DNA of 49,295 bases from Alphaproteobacteria bacterium. GTDB taxonomy: Bacteria; Bacteroidota; Bacteroidia; Bacteroidales; FEN-979. The notes beneath the pieces were generated by a model. It worked only from the letters and a program-made list of their open reading frames with translations, was not told where the DNA came from and did no database searches. This document shows positions 14,634-22,927 of this stretch, in pieces. The DNA lies in contig SACF01000030.1 of the NCBI GenBank assembly GCA_009928665.1, forward strand, positions 1 to 49,295, written 5' to 3'. The translations under genes and the position numbers were made by a program. Numbering within the stretch: position 1 is the first letter of the stretch; each line of letters opens with the position of its first letter.

Positions 14634-15436
14634 ACGAAGTTCAAATTGACGATCAGCATCGATCATTGCCATCCATTTGGAATGAGCTGAGTCGAAAGCA
14701 GCTCATCTACGTTTCCCGGCTTTTCAATGGCAAGTTGAACCTTTTTGAATTCAGGGTCAAAGTCTTGCAGGAGTTCCTGTCCGTCAAAAGGAAAACCTTC
14801 AGAAGGATCGAACCTGAGGATGCCTATTTTCTCAGCGAGACGCTTGATTTTCTGACCAAAGAAGTCAACCTGACCCGGAATGTCATCCCGGTGATCAGAA
14901 CCGGCCTGAGAAAATACTATGGTCCTTCGGATGCCATGTCCAACTGCACCTTTGGTGAGTTTACCCTGACCAGTTCTGTTCTGGATGAGTACCATAAATC
15001 CGGCTGCGAAGACCACCTGGATCAATTGGTCGCGATCCTTTACCGGCCAAAGAAGGTCTTTTGGTTCATCCGCCGGCATTTCACGGATCACCAGGATCCC
15101 CGGGTCAGGTTCATGAACCGGTCGTTGAAGAGACGGGCTGGTCGGATGGCGAAGGTTGACCATTGCATCAAGCATTCGGTGCTTCTTTTCTTTACCGGCG
15201 TCCTGAATTCATTGCCAGCCCTGTACCCTTATGTTTACCGACAAAAAGATGAAACCGACAGCCAGGACAATGGCTGGGCATCTTTGATTATCTCCCTTGC
15301 AGACGGTAAGACAGATGATAAAAGCCTGGAAACCATTATGAATTCCAACCTCTACAATGTTTTCATCGGGTTGAACAAAAAAGCCCGGGAGTACCACGAA
15401 TACCTTGATAAAATCGAGAGCTATGGCAGACATTAG
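14630..15436 (+). CDS. Hypothetical phage protein, tail-assembly region
   Basis: A 268-residue mainly helical protein. The start (LPSIWNELSRKQLIYVSRLF) and the end (GWASLIISLADGKTDDKSLETIMNSNLYNVFIGLNKKAREY) resemble small folding helpers found before tape-measure genes in Bacteroidota phages, but there is no slippery site or frameshifted extension like that of classical tail-assembly chaperones. It is coupled by ATGA to the spanin-like gene and overlaps the next by 14 bases. Family not recognised with certainty. Confidence 0.62.
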   Translation: MNEVQIDDQHRSLPSIWNELSRKQLIYVSRLFNGKLNLFEFRVKVLQEFLSVKRKTFRRIEPEDAYFLSETLDFLTKEVNLTRNVIPVIRTGLRKYYGPSDAMSNCTFGEFTLTSSVLDEYHKSGCEDHLDQLVAILYRPKKVFWFIRRHFTDHQDPRVRFMNRSLKRRAGRMAKVDHCIKHSVLLFFTGVLNSLPALYPYVYRQKDETDSQDNGWASLIISLADGKTDDKSLETIMNSNLYNVFIGLNKKAREYHEYLDKIESYGRH

Positions 15437-15911
15437 CAGCTACATAGAGTATTTTCGAAGGATTGCCACCGAGCACAAGGAGATTAATGGGTTCTACATG
15501 ATGGACATCAACGAGATCCTTGATGGCCTTCGGTCAACGGTCAAATATCCGGCGCTGATCCTGGAAAACATCTCCGGAAGCTACATGGCCTCGAACCTTG
15601 ATAACCCGCTAGAGGTTATCAACGGCGGCTTCCTGATCATCGATCATTTGCCGAATCCGGATGATTTTCAGGGAGAAGTGACCATCATTGACCGGATGAA
15701 GCTGATCGGCCATCAGGTCATTGCTAGGATGCTGCATGATAAGATGAAGTGCGAACCTCTTGCAGAAAAGGCGATTCCGGGGTTTGATGTTAATTCGGTG
15801 ACCTTCGAAGTAATAGGGCCTGTGTTTGATAATGATTATGGATTGGTGTTTTCCTTCAAAATACTAGATTGTCTTGATTTTGAGTATGATTCCGAGAAAT
15901 ATAATAATTAA
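15423..15911 (+). CDS. Tail-terminator / head-closure-like protein
   Basis: A 162-residue protein. A helix-first layout (ISSYIEYFRRIATEHKEI), then strands (YPALILENISGSYMA, GGFLIIDHL), a long helix (RMKLIGHQVIARMLHDKM) and a final strand pair (VTFEVIGPVFDNDYGLVFSFKILD) fits the tail-terminator / neck fold of long-tailed phages. Last gene of late unit 1. I start at ATG 15423, the first with a good N-terminus; an upstream ATG at 15405 lies inside the previous gene. The fold call is by pattern only. Confidence 0.6.
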   Translation: MADISSYIEYFRRIATEHKEINGFYMMDINEILDGLRSTVKYPALILENISGSYMASNLDNPLEVINGGFLIIDHLPNPDDFQGEVTIIDRMKLIGHQVIARMLHDKMKCEPLAEKAIPGFDVNSVTFEVIGPVFDNDYGLVFSFKILDCLDFEYDSEKYNN

Positions 15912-15973
15912 TTGAGTTAGTACGGTTCATTCAAAAAATATACCCCGAGAGGAAAGGTATCGGATAATTATGT

Positions 15974-15981
15974 TATTTTTG
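15974..15981 (+). promoter_or_regulatory. -7 element of the cargo gene
   Basis: TATTTTTG, an exact TAnnTTTG box, at -12 to -5 relative to the ATG at 15986: the same geometry as the late promoters, so this mRNA would also start at its ATG. No GTCCTTTA or TTTG box is present at -35. Confidence 0.5.
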
Positions 15982-15985
15982 AAGC

Positions 15986-16897
15986 ATGAAACAGGAAACA
16001 TTTGACAATGATTTCAAGATAAAATTTGATGGACAACAACATCAGGTAGATGCCCAAATTCTGATAAGTAGTTTGATACATACGACTGCGGTTATTCAGG
16101 AATTGAATATGTATTTTAATACCGGGAAAAGAATTGAAATCAAGGTCAATGCATTAGAAAAAGGAAGTTTTTTAATCCATATAGAACTTGTAGAGACTGC
16201 GCTTGACCAATTAAAAAATCTGTTGACTAAGGATAACCTTTTATTCGCATCAGCACTCATAAGTGGATTAGTTGGATTAATAGAAATAAAAAAGCATTTA
16301 AAGGGTAAAAAACCTAAAGATGTTAGAAAGGACGGTGATACAATCATCATTATCAATGAAAACAACGATATTCTAAATATCAGTGGTGATATTTACAACA
16401 TTTATGAAACTAATAGTGTTGTTAATGATGCTCTTTCACAAAATTTTGATGTTTTAGACAATGATCCCGCAATCACTGCCTATGAAATTACTGACAAAAA
16501 GGAAAACCCATATGTAATAGTAGAAAGAACTGATTTTAAAGATTTATCCTTGAAATCAGAACAAATCGATGAAAATAGGAAGAGTATTATTGAGCTAACT
16601 CGGTTAAATATTGTCCGGTTGTCATTCGAAGAAAATCTAAAGTGGGATTTTTATTATAGGGGCAATAAAATTTCTGCCAAGATATCAGACCCAAATTTCT
16701 ATGAATTAATTGATAAAGGCGAAGCTTTTGCAAAAGGTGATACTTTAGAGGTTGAATTACAAATCAATCAACTCTTTGAAGAATCTGTTAATACCTATAT
16801 TAACAAATCCTATCAAATCAACAGAATCATCAACCACTATAAAAAAACCGAGCAAAAGAAAATCGACTTTGAAAATTCTGATGACAATAAAAAGTGA
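15986..16897 (+). CDS. AT-rich cargo (moron-like) gene of unknown function
   Basis: A 303-residue protein. The N-terminal 90 residues look like a mixed alpha/beta domain (FKIKFDG.QHQVDAQILISSLIHTTAVIQELN, IEIKVNALEKGSFLIHIELVE), with a hydrophobic helix around 86-97 (LLFASALISGLVGL) and then an Ile/Asn-rich strand (DTIIIINENNDILNISGDIYNIY). Proteins with this arrangement are scattered among bacterial islands, function unknown. The base composition is much more AT-rich than the phage genes on both sides, it has its own -7 box and its own terminator, and it interrupts the late region. These are the marks of a recently acquired cargo gene. Confidence 0.75.
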   Translation: MKQETFDNDFKIKFDGQQHQVDAQILISSLIHTTAVIQELNMYFNTGKRIEIKVNALEKGSFLIHIELVETALDQLKNLLTKDNLLFASALISGLVGLIEIKKHLKGKKPKDVRKDGDTIIIINENNDILNISGDIYNIYETNSVVNDALSQNFDVLDNDPAITAYEITDKKENPYVIVERTDFKDLSLKSEQIDENRKSIIELTRLNIVRLSFEENLKWDFYYRGNKISAKISDPNFYELIDKGEAFAKGDTLEVELQINQLFEESVNTYINKSYQINRIINHYKKTEQKKIDFENSDDNKK

Positions 16898-16957
16898 ACT
16901 GTGAAATTTAACCCAAGTAAGATCATTCGTGAACTCAGTAAATAAAGGTAAACAAGG

Positions 16958-16981
16958 GCCAGTCTGTGACTGGCTTTTTTT
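16958..16981 (+). terminator. Rho-independent terminator
   Basis: GCCAGTC - TGT - GACTGGC followed by seven T; ends the cargo gene transcript two bases before the next late promoter begins. Confidence 0.9.
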
Positions 16982-16983
16982 GT

Positions 16984-17022
16984 GTCCTTTATCCGCTATT
17001 GCATTGTACTGTACTTTGTTCA
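16984..17022 (+). promoter_or_regulatory. Late promoter, copy 2 (leaderless)
   Basis: GTCCTTTA at 16984-16991, then 19 nt and GTACTTTG at 17011-17018. Distances to the ATG at 17023 (box at -39 and G at -5) equal those of copies 1 and 3. Confidence 0.7.
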
Positions 17023-17463
17023 ATGCAAAGTCCCCAAACCAGCCTTTCCGAGCGTGAAATAGCCGAAGCCTGGGCTAAGATCACGATTATCAAATGGAAG
17101 AGGAAACTTGCTTCCAATAAGATCGGCGATACCGGAACACTCCTAAAAAGTTTCAAATACAATGTTCTTGCCTCGGCACAGGGAAATGTGCTGAAAATCA
17201 CCCTTCTTTTCGAGTATTACGGTCGATTTGTCGACATGGGTGTCGGCAAAGGTGTCAAGATCGGCGATGTTAAGGAATCTGCCGCATCTCGCAAGCTTTC
17301 CGGGAAGATGCTTGGAAACCGCCGCCGACCGAAAAAATGGTACTCAAAAACCCTTCATGCCGAAGTCATGAAGCTGAGCGAAATTTTTGCCAGGGAATAT
17401 GGCAACCGGGGAGTTGTGGCAATCACTGAGAACCTGTCTGATAAATCCATCCAGAATGGCTAA
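17023..17463 (+). CDS. HK97 gp10-like tail completion / neck protein
   Basis: A 146-residue protein. DTGTLLKSFKYNVLASAQGN followed by LFEYYGRFVDMGVGKG is the recognisable core of the HK97 gp10-like family (T-G-x-L-x-x-S and YGRFVxxG), which joins head and tail in long-tailed phages. A helix and a basic stretch (GNRRRPKKWYSKTLHAEVMKLSEIF) follow. First gene of late unit 2; the next gene starts inside its last codons (8-base overlap). Confidence 0.68.
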   Translation: MQSPQTSLSEREIAEAWAKITIIKWKRKLASNKIGDTGTLLKSFKYNVLASAQGNVLKITLLFEYYGRFVDMGVGKGVKIGDVKESAASRKLSGKMLGNRRRPKKWYSKTLHAEVMKLSEIFAREYGNRGVVAITENLSDKSIQNG

Positions 17464-20400
17464 AAACGAAACATCCACCGCCACCGTCATTTTTAATGGT
17501 GAAAAGGCCAATGCCACCCTCAAGCAGTTGGAGGCCGAAGCCCGGAAACTCAATGCAGAGCTTCGGCAACTAAATGTCAATTCAAAAGAATTCGGAGAAA
17601 AAGAGAAGGAGTTTCAGAGGATAAACGGAAGAGTAAGGGAAATCCGGGGAGAGATCAATCAGACCGGGGGTGCTTTTTCAAAGCTGGCCGACCAGGCCAA
17701 CAAGTACCAGCAGATCCTTCAGATGATCACCGTGGGGCTGATCGGGTTTGGCGCTTCGGTCGTAGGCCTGATCAAAGGCAATGCGAAACTTGAAGATTCG
17801 CTGGCGGATATCCGCAAGACGACCAAACTGACAGTTGATGAAGTAAAGAAACTGAATACGGAACTGGGAAAGATCGACACCCGGACTTCCCGAAGCGACC
17901 TACGGGAAATGGCCGTTGTCGCCGGTCAGCTTGGCATTGCCCAGAAAGATATCCTTCCATTTGTCGATTCCATTGACAAACTCAATGTTGCCTTGGGCGC
18001 TGAAATTCAGGGAGGGGCCAGCGAGGTAGCAACCCAGATGGGAACCCTTCGAAATGTCCTGACAGATATGAAGACTTCCGCGGTTTCCGATGATATGCTC
18101 CGGTTGGGTAATGCCATTAACGTGCTGGGAGCAGATGGATTCGCCACGGCTCCGGTACTGGTCGATCTCTCTAACCGGATCGGCGGCGTTGGTATGTCGC
18201 TTGGTTTATCTTCTGCTGAAGTGATGGGCATCTCCGCCACACTCCAGGAACTTGCAGTTTCCACCGAACGGGGCGGAACGGCCATGACGAAGATCCTCAT
18301 GAAAATGACTTACAACACCGCCGACTTTGCAAAGGTGGCCGGGATCCCGTTGCAGGAATTCACAAACCTGGTGAACACCGATCTCTATGGCGCATTCGTG
18401 AAAGTGGTTGAAGGGTCAAAACGTGGCGGTGAAGGAGCGACAATCCTGGGAAAGCTGATCCGGGAATTGGAAATATCCGGCGCCGGCGCCTCGGAAGTTT
18501 TTTCAAAACTCGGTGACAATACCGAAATGCTCAAACAGAAAGTTGCTCTTGCGGGAAAGTCCCTGCAAAGCACCGATGAAATCATCAGGCAGTTCAACGA
18601 CAAGAACACGACCCTGGGAGCTACCCTGGATAAACTCGGGAAAGAGTTCTACCGGTTGATCACCCTGCCCGGAGTCACTGAGTTCCTGAAATCCATGGTC
18701 GGTTCGGTTGTCAATCTGGTGGCATGGTTTAAAGCCCTGCCTGAATGGATCGAGAAGTACCGTATTCAACTGATTGCCCTGACCGGCGCCATCGGTGTTT
18801 ACATCGCGGCACAAACAAGATCGATCCAGGTGGCCATCCTGAACAACCTGACATTAAAGGAAGGCATCCTTTTGAAGATGAAAGATGCCGTCGTGCTTGA
18901 ATACCTAGTCATCAAAGAGCAACTGCTTGCCATCTGGAAAGGCAACGGTACGGTGGCAACTAAACTGGCGACAACCGCACAGTGGCTCTGGAATGCCGCC
19001 ATGGCTGCAAACCCGATCGGGCTTGTCATTGCCGGGATCACCGCACTTGTCGCTGCTGTCAAGACCTATGAAACGTATAATAGCCAGGCGATTGCCCTGG
19101 AAAAGTTAAAAGCTTCGACCACTGTTGAACTGGCCGATGCGAATAAAAAACTGGAGGATGCCTATGAAAAGGTCGCAGGAACGGTCAGGAACCTGAACCA
19201 GCTTTCAGTTCAGGAGAAAAAGGATCTCCAGGAAAAGATCGACCTGACCATCAAACAGGCTGAAGCGGAATTGGTGTTGCTGCAGGCAAAACAAAAGTCA
19301 ATCGGAGATGCCGCCGCTAAACCAACCATTCTGCAACGGGTCTGGAATACAGTAAAAGGAGGAGCCACACCAGGAGGTGCAGCAATGGCAGTAGCAAGCA
19401 ATGCCATGGATGCCCAGGAAAACCGTGAGGAAGCCACCAAACCCTATGATGAAGGGATCAAGAAACTCCAGGATAAAATCTTGCAGTTCAAGGATGCCAG
19501 GCAATCACTGAGCGATGTGCTGAACGCGGAAAGCATCGGAGACAAGATTGTCGGGGAATCACTTGACAACCTGGAAGCAAAACTTTCCAAATACCAGGTT
19601 GCCCTGAAAGCCTCGGTTGCGGGTTCGGAAGATTTTATCCGGGTCCAGGGTAAGATCAAGGAACTGAATAAAAAAATACAGTCGTTCGACCGGTCAGACC
19701 CGGCAACCGGGACTCCCGCCGAGGAAGAATCCAAGGCCAAGAAGCAGGCCGATTACCTTCTGGACATCAAGAAACAGCTTGCCCAGGCCCGGGCAGCTGT
19801 CACTGAAGGAGAGATGGAACGCGAACTGGCCATTGAAGAAGAGAAACTGGCTGAACGCCTCGAGAAAATAAAAGGCAATTCAGCCGATGAAATCGAATTA
19901 CGCCGGATACTTACTGATCAACTCCTCCAAAAGCAGGACGAGATTCGTGGTAAATACGCTGAAAAGGAACTCCAAAACCAGTACAGGATTGACAAAGAAC
20001 TGTCTGAAGCAAAAATGGAGTCGCTTGATAAGAATTCCGACGAGTACCTGCAGGCGGTTCTGGATTCTCTTCAACGGGAGATGGAATACGCCCTGTCCGT
20101 AACAAAAGCAACTGAAGAGCAGAAACAGGCTATCAAAGCCACGTTTGCCCAGAAAGCTACCAATGTAGTTGCAAAGCATAAGGATAACGAGGATCAGGAG
20201 ATTTTCAACTATCAAGAGCAGCTTAAAGGCCTAAGACTTAAATCGGATATTGACCTGGCTGAAAAACAGGTAGAAATTCGCCTTGAGGTCGATGCCAAGT
20301 ACCGGAAGATCCTTGAAGACAATATCAAGGATGAAGCCCGCACTGCCGAGATCAAAAAGCAGATGGCCGAAGAGGTTGCGGCCAGGCAGATTCAGCTTTC

Positions 20401-21244
20401 CAAGGAGACTGCCCTGAGGGTCGCCGACGATGCGATATCCCTAGCAAAAGGGGCAGTCGACGGGCTGGCACAGATCTTCGCCATGCAAACCGATGCCGAA
20501 AACCAGCAGTTAAGGCAGGATGAACAGGCCAACGATAAGAAGAAGGCCAATTTGCAGGCCCAACTTGATGCAAAGCTCATATCCAAATCCCAGTATGATG
20601 CGCAAGTGGGCAGAATGGACAAGGACCTGGAGAAAAAGCGCAAGAAAATGGAGCATGACCAGGCCGTGCGGAATAAAGAGGTAGCCATTTTCAATGCCCT
20701 GATCAGTGTAGCCACCGCTGTTGCATCGGCTCTGAGCGCTGGCCCCGGAGTCGGGATCGTGCTCAGTATCATAACGGCTGCCTTGGGAGCCATTCAGATC
20801 GGGTATATCCTGAGCCAGAAAGTACCGGAAGCCGCAAAAGGCCGCTATTCCGTCATAGGTCAGGATGACAACAAGCTCTACCGGGATGTTCCTTTGGTCA
20901 ATTCACCGGAAACCGGCCTGTATTCCACCCCGACACTGATCAGCGAGACCGGCCAGGAGATTGTGATCGATCCAAAGACCACCAAAAACCTGATGATCAA
21001 TTACCCGCAGGTGATCGAGGCAATCAACTTTGCCCGTGTACCGCAAAGGGCAGCCGGGCGGTATGTTGAAACTCAGACCCCAGCACCTGCAGCTGCTTCG
21101 CCTGTGGTTGACCCTGAATTCATAGCCAGTATTAACCGGTTGAATTCTTTGATCGAGCAGGGGATTCCTGCTTTTATTTCCTATGAACATTTGAGGGAAA
21201 CAACCAACCGGGTCAATGAAATCGAAGCCGAAGTTTCAAAATAA
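17456..21244 (+). CDS. Phage tail tape measure protein (TP901 type)
   Basis: A 1262-residue protein, by far the largest of the region. After a coiled N-terminus (LKQLEAEARKLNAELRQL) comes the TP901 core: LADIRKTTKLTVDEVKKLNTELGKIDTRTSRSDLREMAVVAGQLGI, then LGLSSAEVMGISATLQEL and TERGGTAMTKILMKM. It continues with membrane-like helices around 480-560, long coiled coils (about 600-1000; many Lys/Glu/Gln heptads) and a hydrophobic glycine-rich C-terminal stretch (VATAVASALSAGPGVGIVLSIITAALGAIQIGYI). Tape measures set tail length; by the usual 1.5 angstrom per residue this would give a tail near 190 nm. Start ATG 17456 removes 23 codons that overlap the previous gene. Confidence 0.9.
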   Translation: MAKNETSTATVIFNGEKANATLKQLEAEARKLNAELRQLNVNSKEFGEKEKEFQRINGRVREIRGEINQTGGAFSKLADQANKYQQILQMITVGLIGFGASVVGLIKGNAKLEDSLADIRKTTKLTVDEVKKLNTELGKIDTRTSRSDLREMAVVAGQLGIAQKDILPFVDSIDKLNVALGAEIQGGASEVATQMGTLRNVLTDMKTSAVSDDMLRLGNAINVLGADGFATAPVLVDLSNRIGGVGMSLGLSSAEVMGISATLQELAVSTERGGTAMTKILMKMTYNTADFAKVAGIPLQEFTNLVNTDLYGAFVKVVEGSKRGGEGATILGKLIRELEISGAGASEVFSKLGDNTEMLKQKVALAGKSLQSTDEIIRQFNDKNTTLGATLDKLGKEFYRLITLPGVTEFLKSMVGSVVNLVAWFKALPEWIEKYRIQLIALTGAIGVYIAAQTRSIQVAILNNLTLKEGILLKMKDAVVLEYLVIKEQLLAIWKGNGTVATKLATTAQWLWNAAMAANPIGLVIAGITALVAAVKTYETYNSQAIALEKLKASTTVELADANKKLEDAYEKVAGTVRNLNQLSVQEKKDLQEKIDLTIKQAEAELVLLQAKQKSIGDAAAKPTILQRVWNTVKGGATPGGAAMAVASNAMDAQENREEATKPYDEGIKKLQDKILQFKDARQSLSDVLNAESIGDKIVGESLDNLEAKLSKYQVALKASVAGSEDFIRVQGKIKELNKKIQSFDRSDPATGTPAEEESKAKKQADYLLDIKKQLAQARAAVTEGEMERELAIEEEKLAERLEKIKGNSADEIELRRILTDQLLQKQDEIRGKYAEKELQNQYRIDKELSEAKMESLDKNSDEYLQAVLDSLQREMEYALSVTKATEEQKQAIKATFAQKATNVVAKHKDNEDQEIFNYQEQLKGLRLKSDIDLAEKQVEIRLEVDAKYRKILEDNIKDEARTAEIKKQMAEEVAARQIQLSKETALRVADDAISLAKGAVDGLAQIFAMQTDAENQQLRQDEQANDKKKANLQAQLDAKLISKSQYDAQVGRMDKDLEKKRKKMEHDQAVRNKEVAIFNALISVATAVASALSAGPGVGIVLSIITAALGAIQIGYILSQKVPEAAKGRYSVIGQDDNKLYRDVPLVNSPETGLYSTPTLISETGQEIVIDPKTTKNLMINYPQVIEAINFARVPQRAAGRYVETQTPAPAAASPVVDPEFIASINRLNSLIEQGIPAFISYEHLRETTNRVNEIEAEVSK

Positions 21245-21252
21245 CCATTGCT

Positions 21253-22884
21253 ATGCTGTCAATCCTTATTGGTGATCAACCCCTTGACCTCTCCGATGAT
21301 TTTTCGGTTTCTCTGAACCTCAAATCGCCGCTATTCAACGATGTCGGCGATTACTCCTTCCCTTTTAAAGTTCCATCTACAGCCAGAAATGTCTCAATTC
21401 TTGGATGGAAGAACCGCATCGCATCGACCCGGAGCATTTACGAGACGTTCGAGGGTTGCATCCGCTGGAATGGCATGGTACTTTATGCCGGCCAGATCAG
21501 GATCAAATCTGCCGGGGAGAAAACTTTTGAAGGTACCCTTTACATCAACAAAGGCAACTTCAATTTTGAGGTGAAGGACCTATTTTTAAACAAGGTCGAT
21601 TTAGGCATGAAAAGCTTTGCCAGTGATCAGGAGGCAATCAACTACCTCAATTGGTCGTTGACACACTTTTATCCTGAGGTGGATTTCTCCGTGCCCGAGA
21701 TCAGCAACCCCGACTTTTATGATCCCCCGGCAACGAACCCGGAACTCATGGCCTATAATTACATATTTCCGGATGGATGGCTGCATAAATCCACCTCAGA
21801 CGGCACACAACGCACCATTCTGATCCCTTTTCTATATCTGAAATATGTACTGAACAAATTGGCTGAAAACTTCGGGTACCGGCTTGAGGATGATTTTTTC
21901 ACTTCCTCTTTGGAACTCTCCCGACTGGTTATTTACAATTCGGTAAACCTGAACGAGGTTTTGTTCGGGCTACAAAGGCTATATTACTGTCGCCTGGTTC
22001 CGAATGTGAAAATCAGTGAATTCATCGCCGGACTTGAAAAGTGGTTCAATTGTAGCTTCCATGTTGATACCCGGCAACGGGTGATCCGGATCATCAATAA
22101 TAGAGAGGTATTGCTACGATCGGAGGTTGTTGAGTTTTCAAAAAATGTTCTTTCTCTCAGCCAGGAGATCCCCGAGCAGATTACCGGGTTTCGTTTCCTG
22201 CTGGGACCTGATGCAGGTGATATGGCATACCAGGCACAACTTGACGCGGAAAAGGGTATCACGGAGATGATTAAAGGAGCAGTTCAAACCTTTTCAGAAA
22301 TTCCTCCTTATCCTTTTACCTGGCTCGGCGATATCTATTATATCGTTGATACGAATACCTGGTGGCAGTTGGGGGTCAATGCCATTTCATTTCTGATCGA
22401 GTGGCAGCAATTGCCGGCAGGGCCGATGCTCACCGATAAGTTTTTCTATAAATGGGGAGATGAGAAAAATAAGTACGAAACGATTTTCTCTTCGCTACCG
22501 GATAAGTACATTTCGGTGAACTGCGGAAACCTGGGAGCTGATTGCCAGAAAATTACACCTCGTTTGTTTTGGGTGGGGATGGCCGGTGGCTGGGGCAATC
22601 CGGTTCGACTCCGGGGCATGGCCAACAACAGTAATTTTTCTCTGCGTTATCCCGGTCCAAACGGGCTGTTCAATCTCTGCTGGAAGGATTGGGTAAACTG
22701 GATCATGGATACCAGAAAGAGTGTCAAGATTGAGAAACAGATGGATTTTATCGAGTTGAAGACCCTTGATTTCACAAAGCGTTACCGGATCAACGGCATC
22801 AATTATCTGATCAGCGAAATTTCTGTTACCCTGAATAAATCCTCGCTCAAATCCGCCCAGCTCAAATGCTTCACGGCGCCCTGA
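21253..22884 (+). CDS. Distal tail / baseplate protein
   Basis: A 543-residue protein directly after the tape measure, the position of distal-tail and tail-hub genes. The N-terminus (LSILIGDQPLDLSDDFSVSLNLKSPLFNDVGDYSFPFKVP) is the pattern typical of this Bacteroidota phage family, followed by a barrel-like strand-rich part (FEGTLYINKGNFNFEVKDLFLN). A second domain (FIAGLEKWFNCSFHVDTRQRVIRIINNREVL) resembles the hub domain that contacts the tape measure tip. Last gene of late unit 2. Exact role (Dit or hub) is not resolved. Confidence 0.72.
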   Translation: MLSILIGDQPLDLSDDFSVSLNLKSPLFNDVGDYSFPFKVPSTARNVSILGWKNRIASTRSIYETFEGCIRWNGMVLYAGQIRIKSAGEKTFEGTLYINKGNFNFEVKDLFLNKVDLGMKSFASDQEAINYLNWSLTHFYPEVDFSVPEISNPDFYDPPATNPELMAYNYIFPDGWLHKSTSDGTQRTILIPFLYLKYVLNKLAENFGYRLEDDFFTSSLELSRLVIYNSVNLNEVLFGLQRLYYCRLVPNVKISEFIAGLEKWFNCSFHVDTRQRVIRIINNREVLLRSEVVEFSKNVLSLSQEIPEQITGFRFLLGPDAGDMAYQAQLDAEKGITEMIKGAVQTFSEIPPYPFTWLGDIYYIVDTNTWWQLGVNAISFLIEWQQLPAGPMLTDKFFYKWGDEKNKYETIFSSLPDKYISVNCGNLGADCQKITPRLFWVGMAGGWGNPVRLRGMANNSNFSLRYPGPNGLFNLCWKDWVNWIMDTRKSVKIEKQMDFIELKTLDFTKRYRINGINYLISEISVTLNKSSLKSAQLKCFTAP

Positions 22885-22888
22885 TCCT

Positions 22889-22927
22889 GTCCTTTATTTC
22901 CGTGTTTTCTCATGGTACTATTGCACC
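22889..22927 (+). promoter_or_regulatory. Late promoter, copy 3 (leaderless)
   Basis: GTCCTTTA at 22889-22896, 18 nt, G, TACTATTG at 22916-22923, then CACC and ATG at 22928. Both boxes and the spacer length match copy 1 exactly. Confidence 0.75.

Noticed and set aside
14630..15436. Programmed frameshift for a tail-assembly chaperone pair
   Set aside because: No slippery heptamer was seen near the end of the gene, and the next gene has its own ATG and a different fold pattern.
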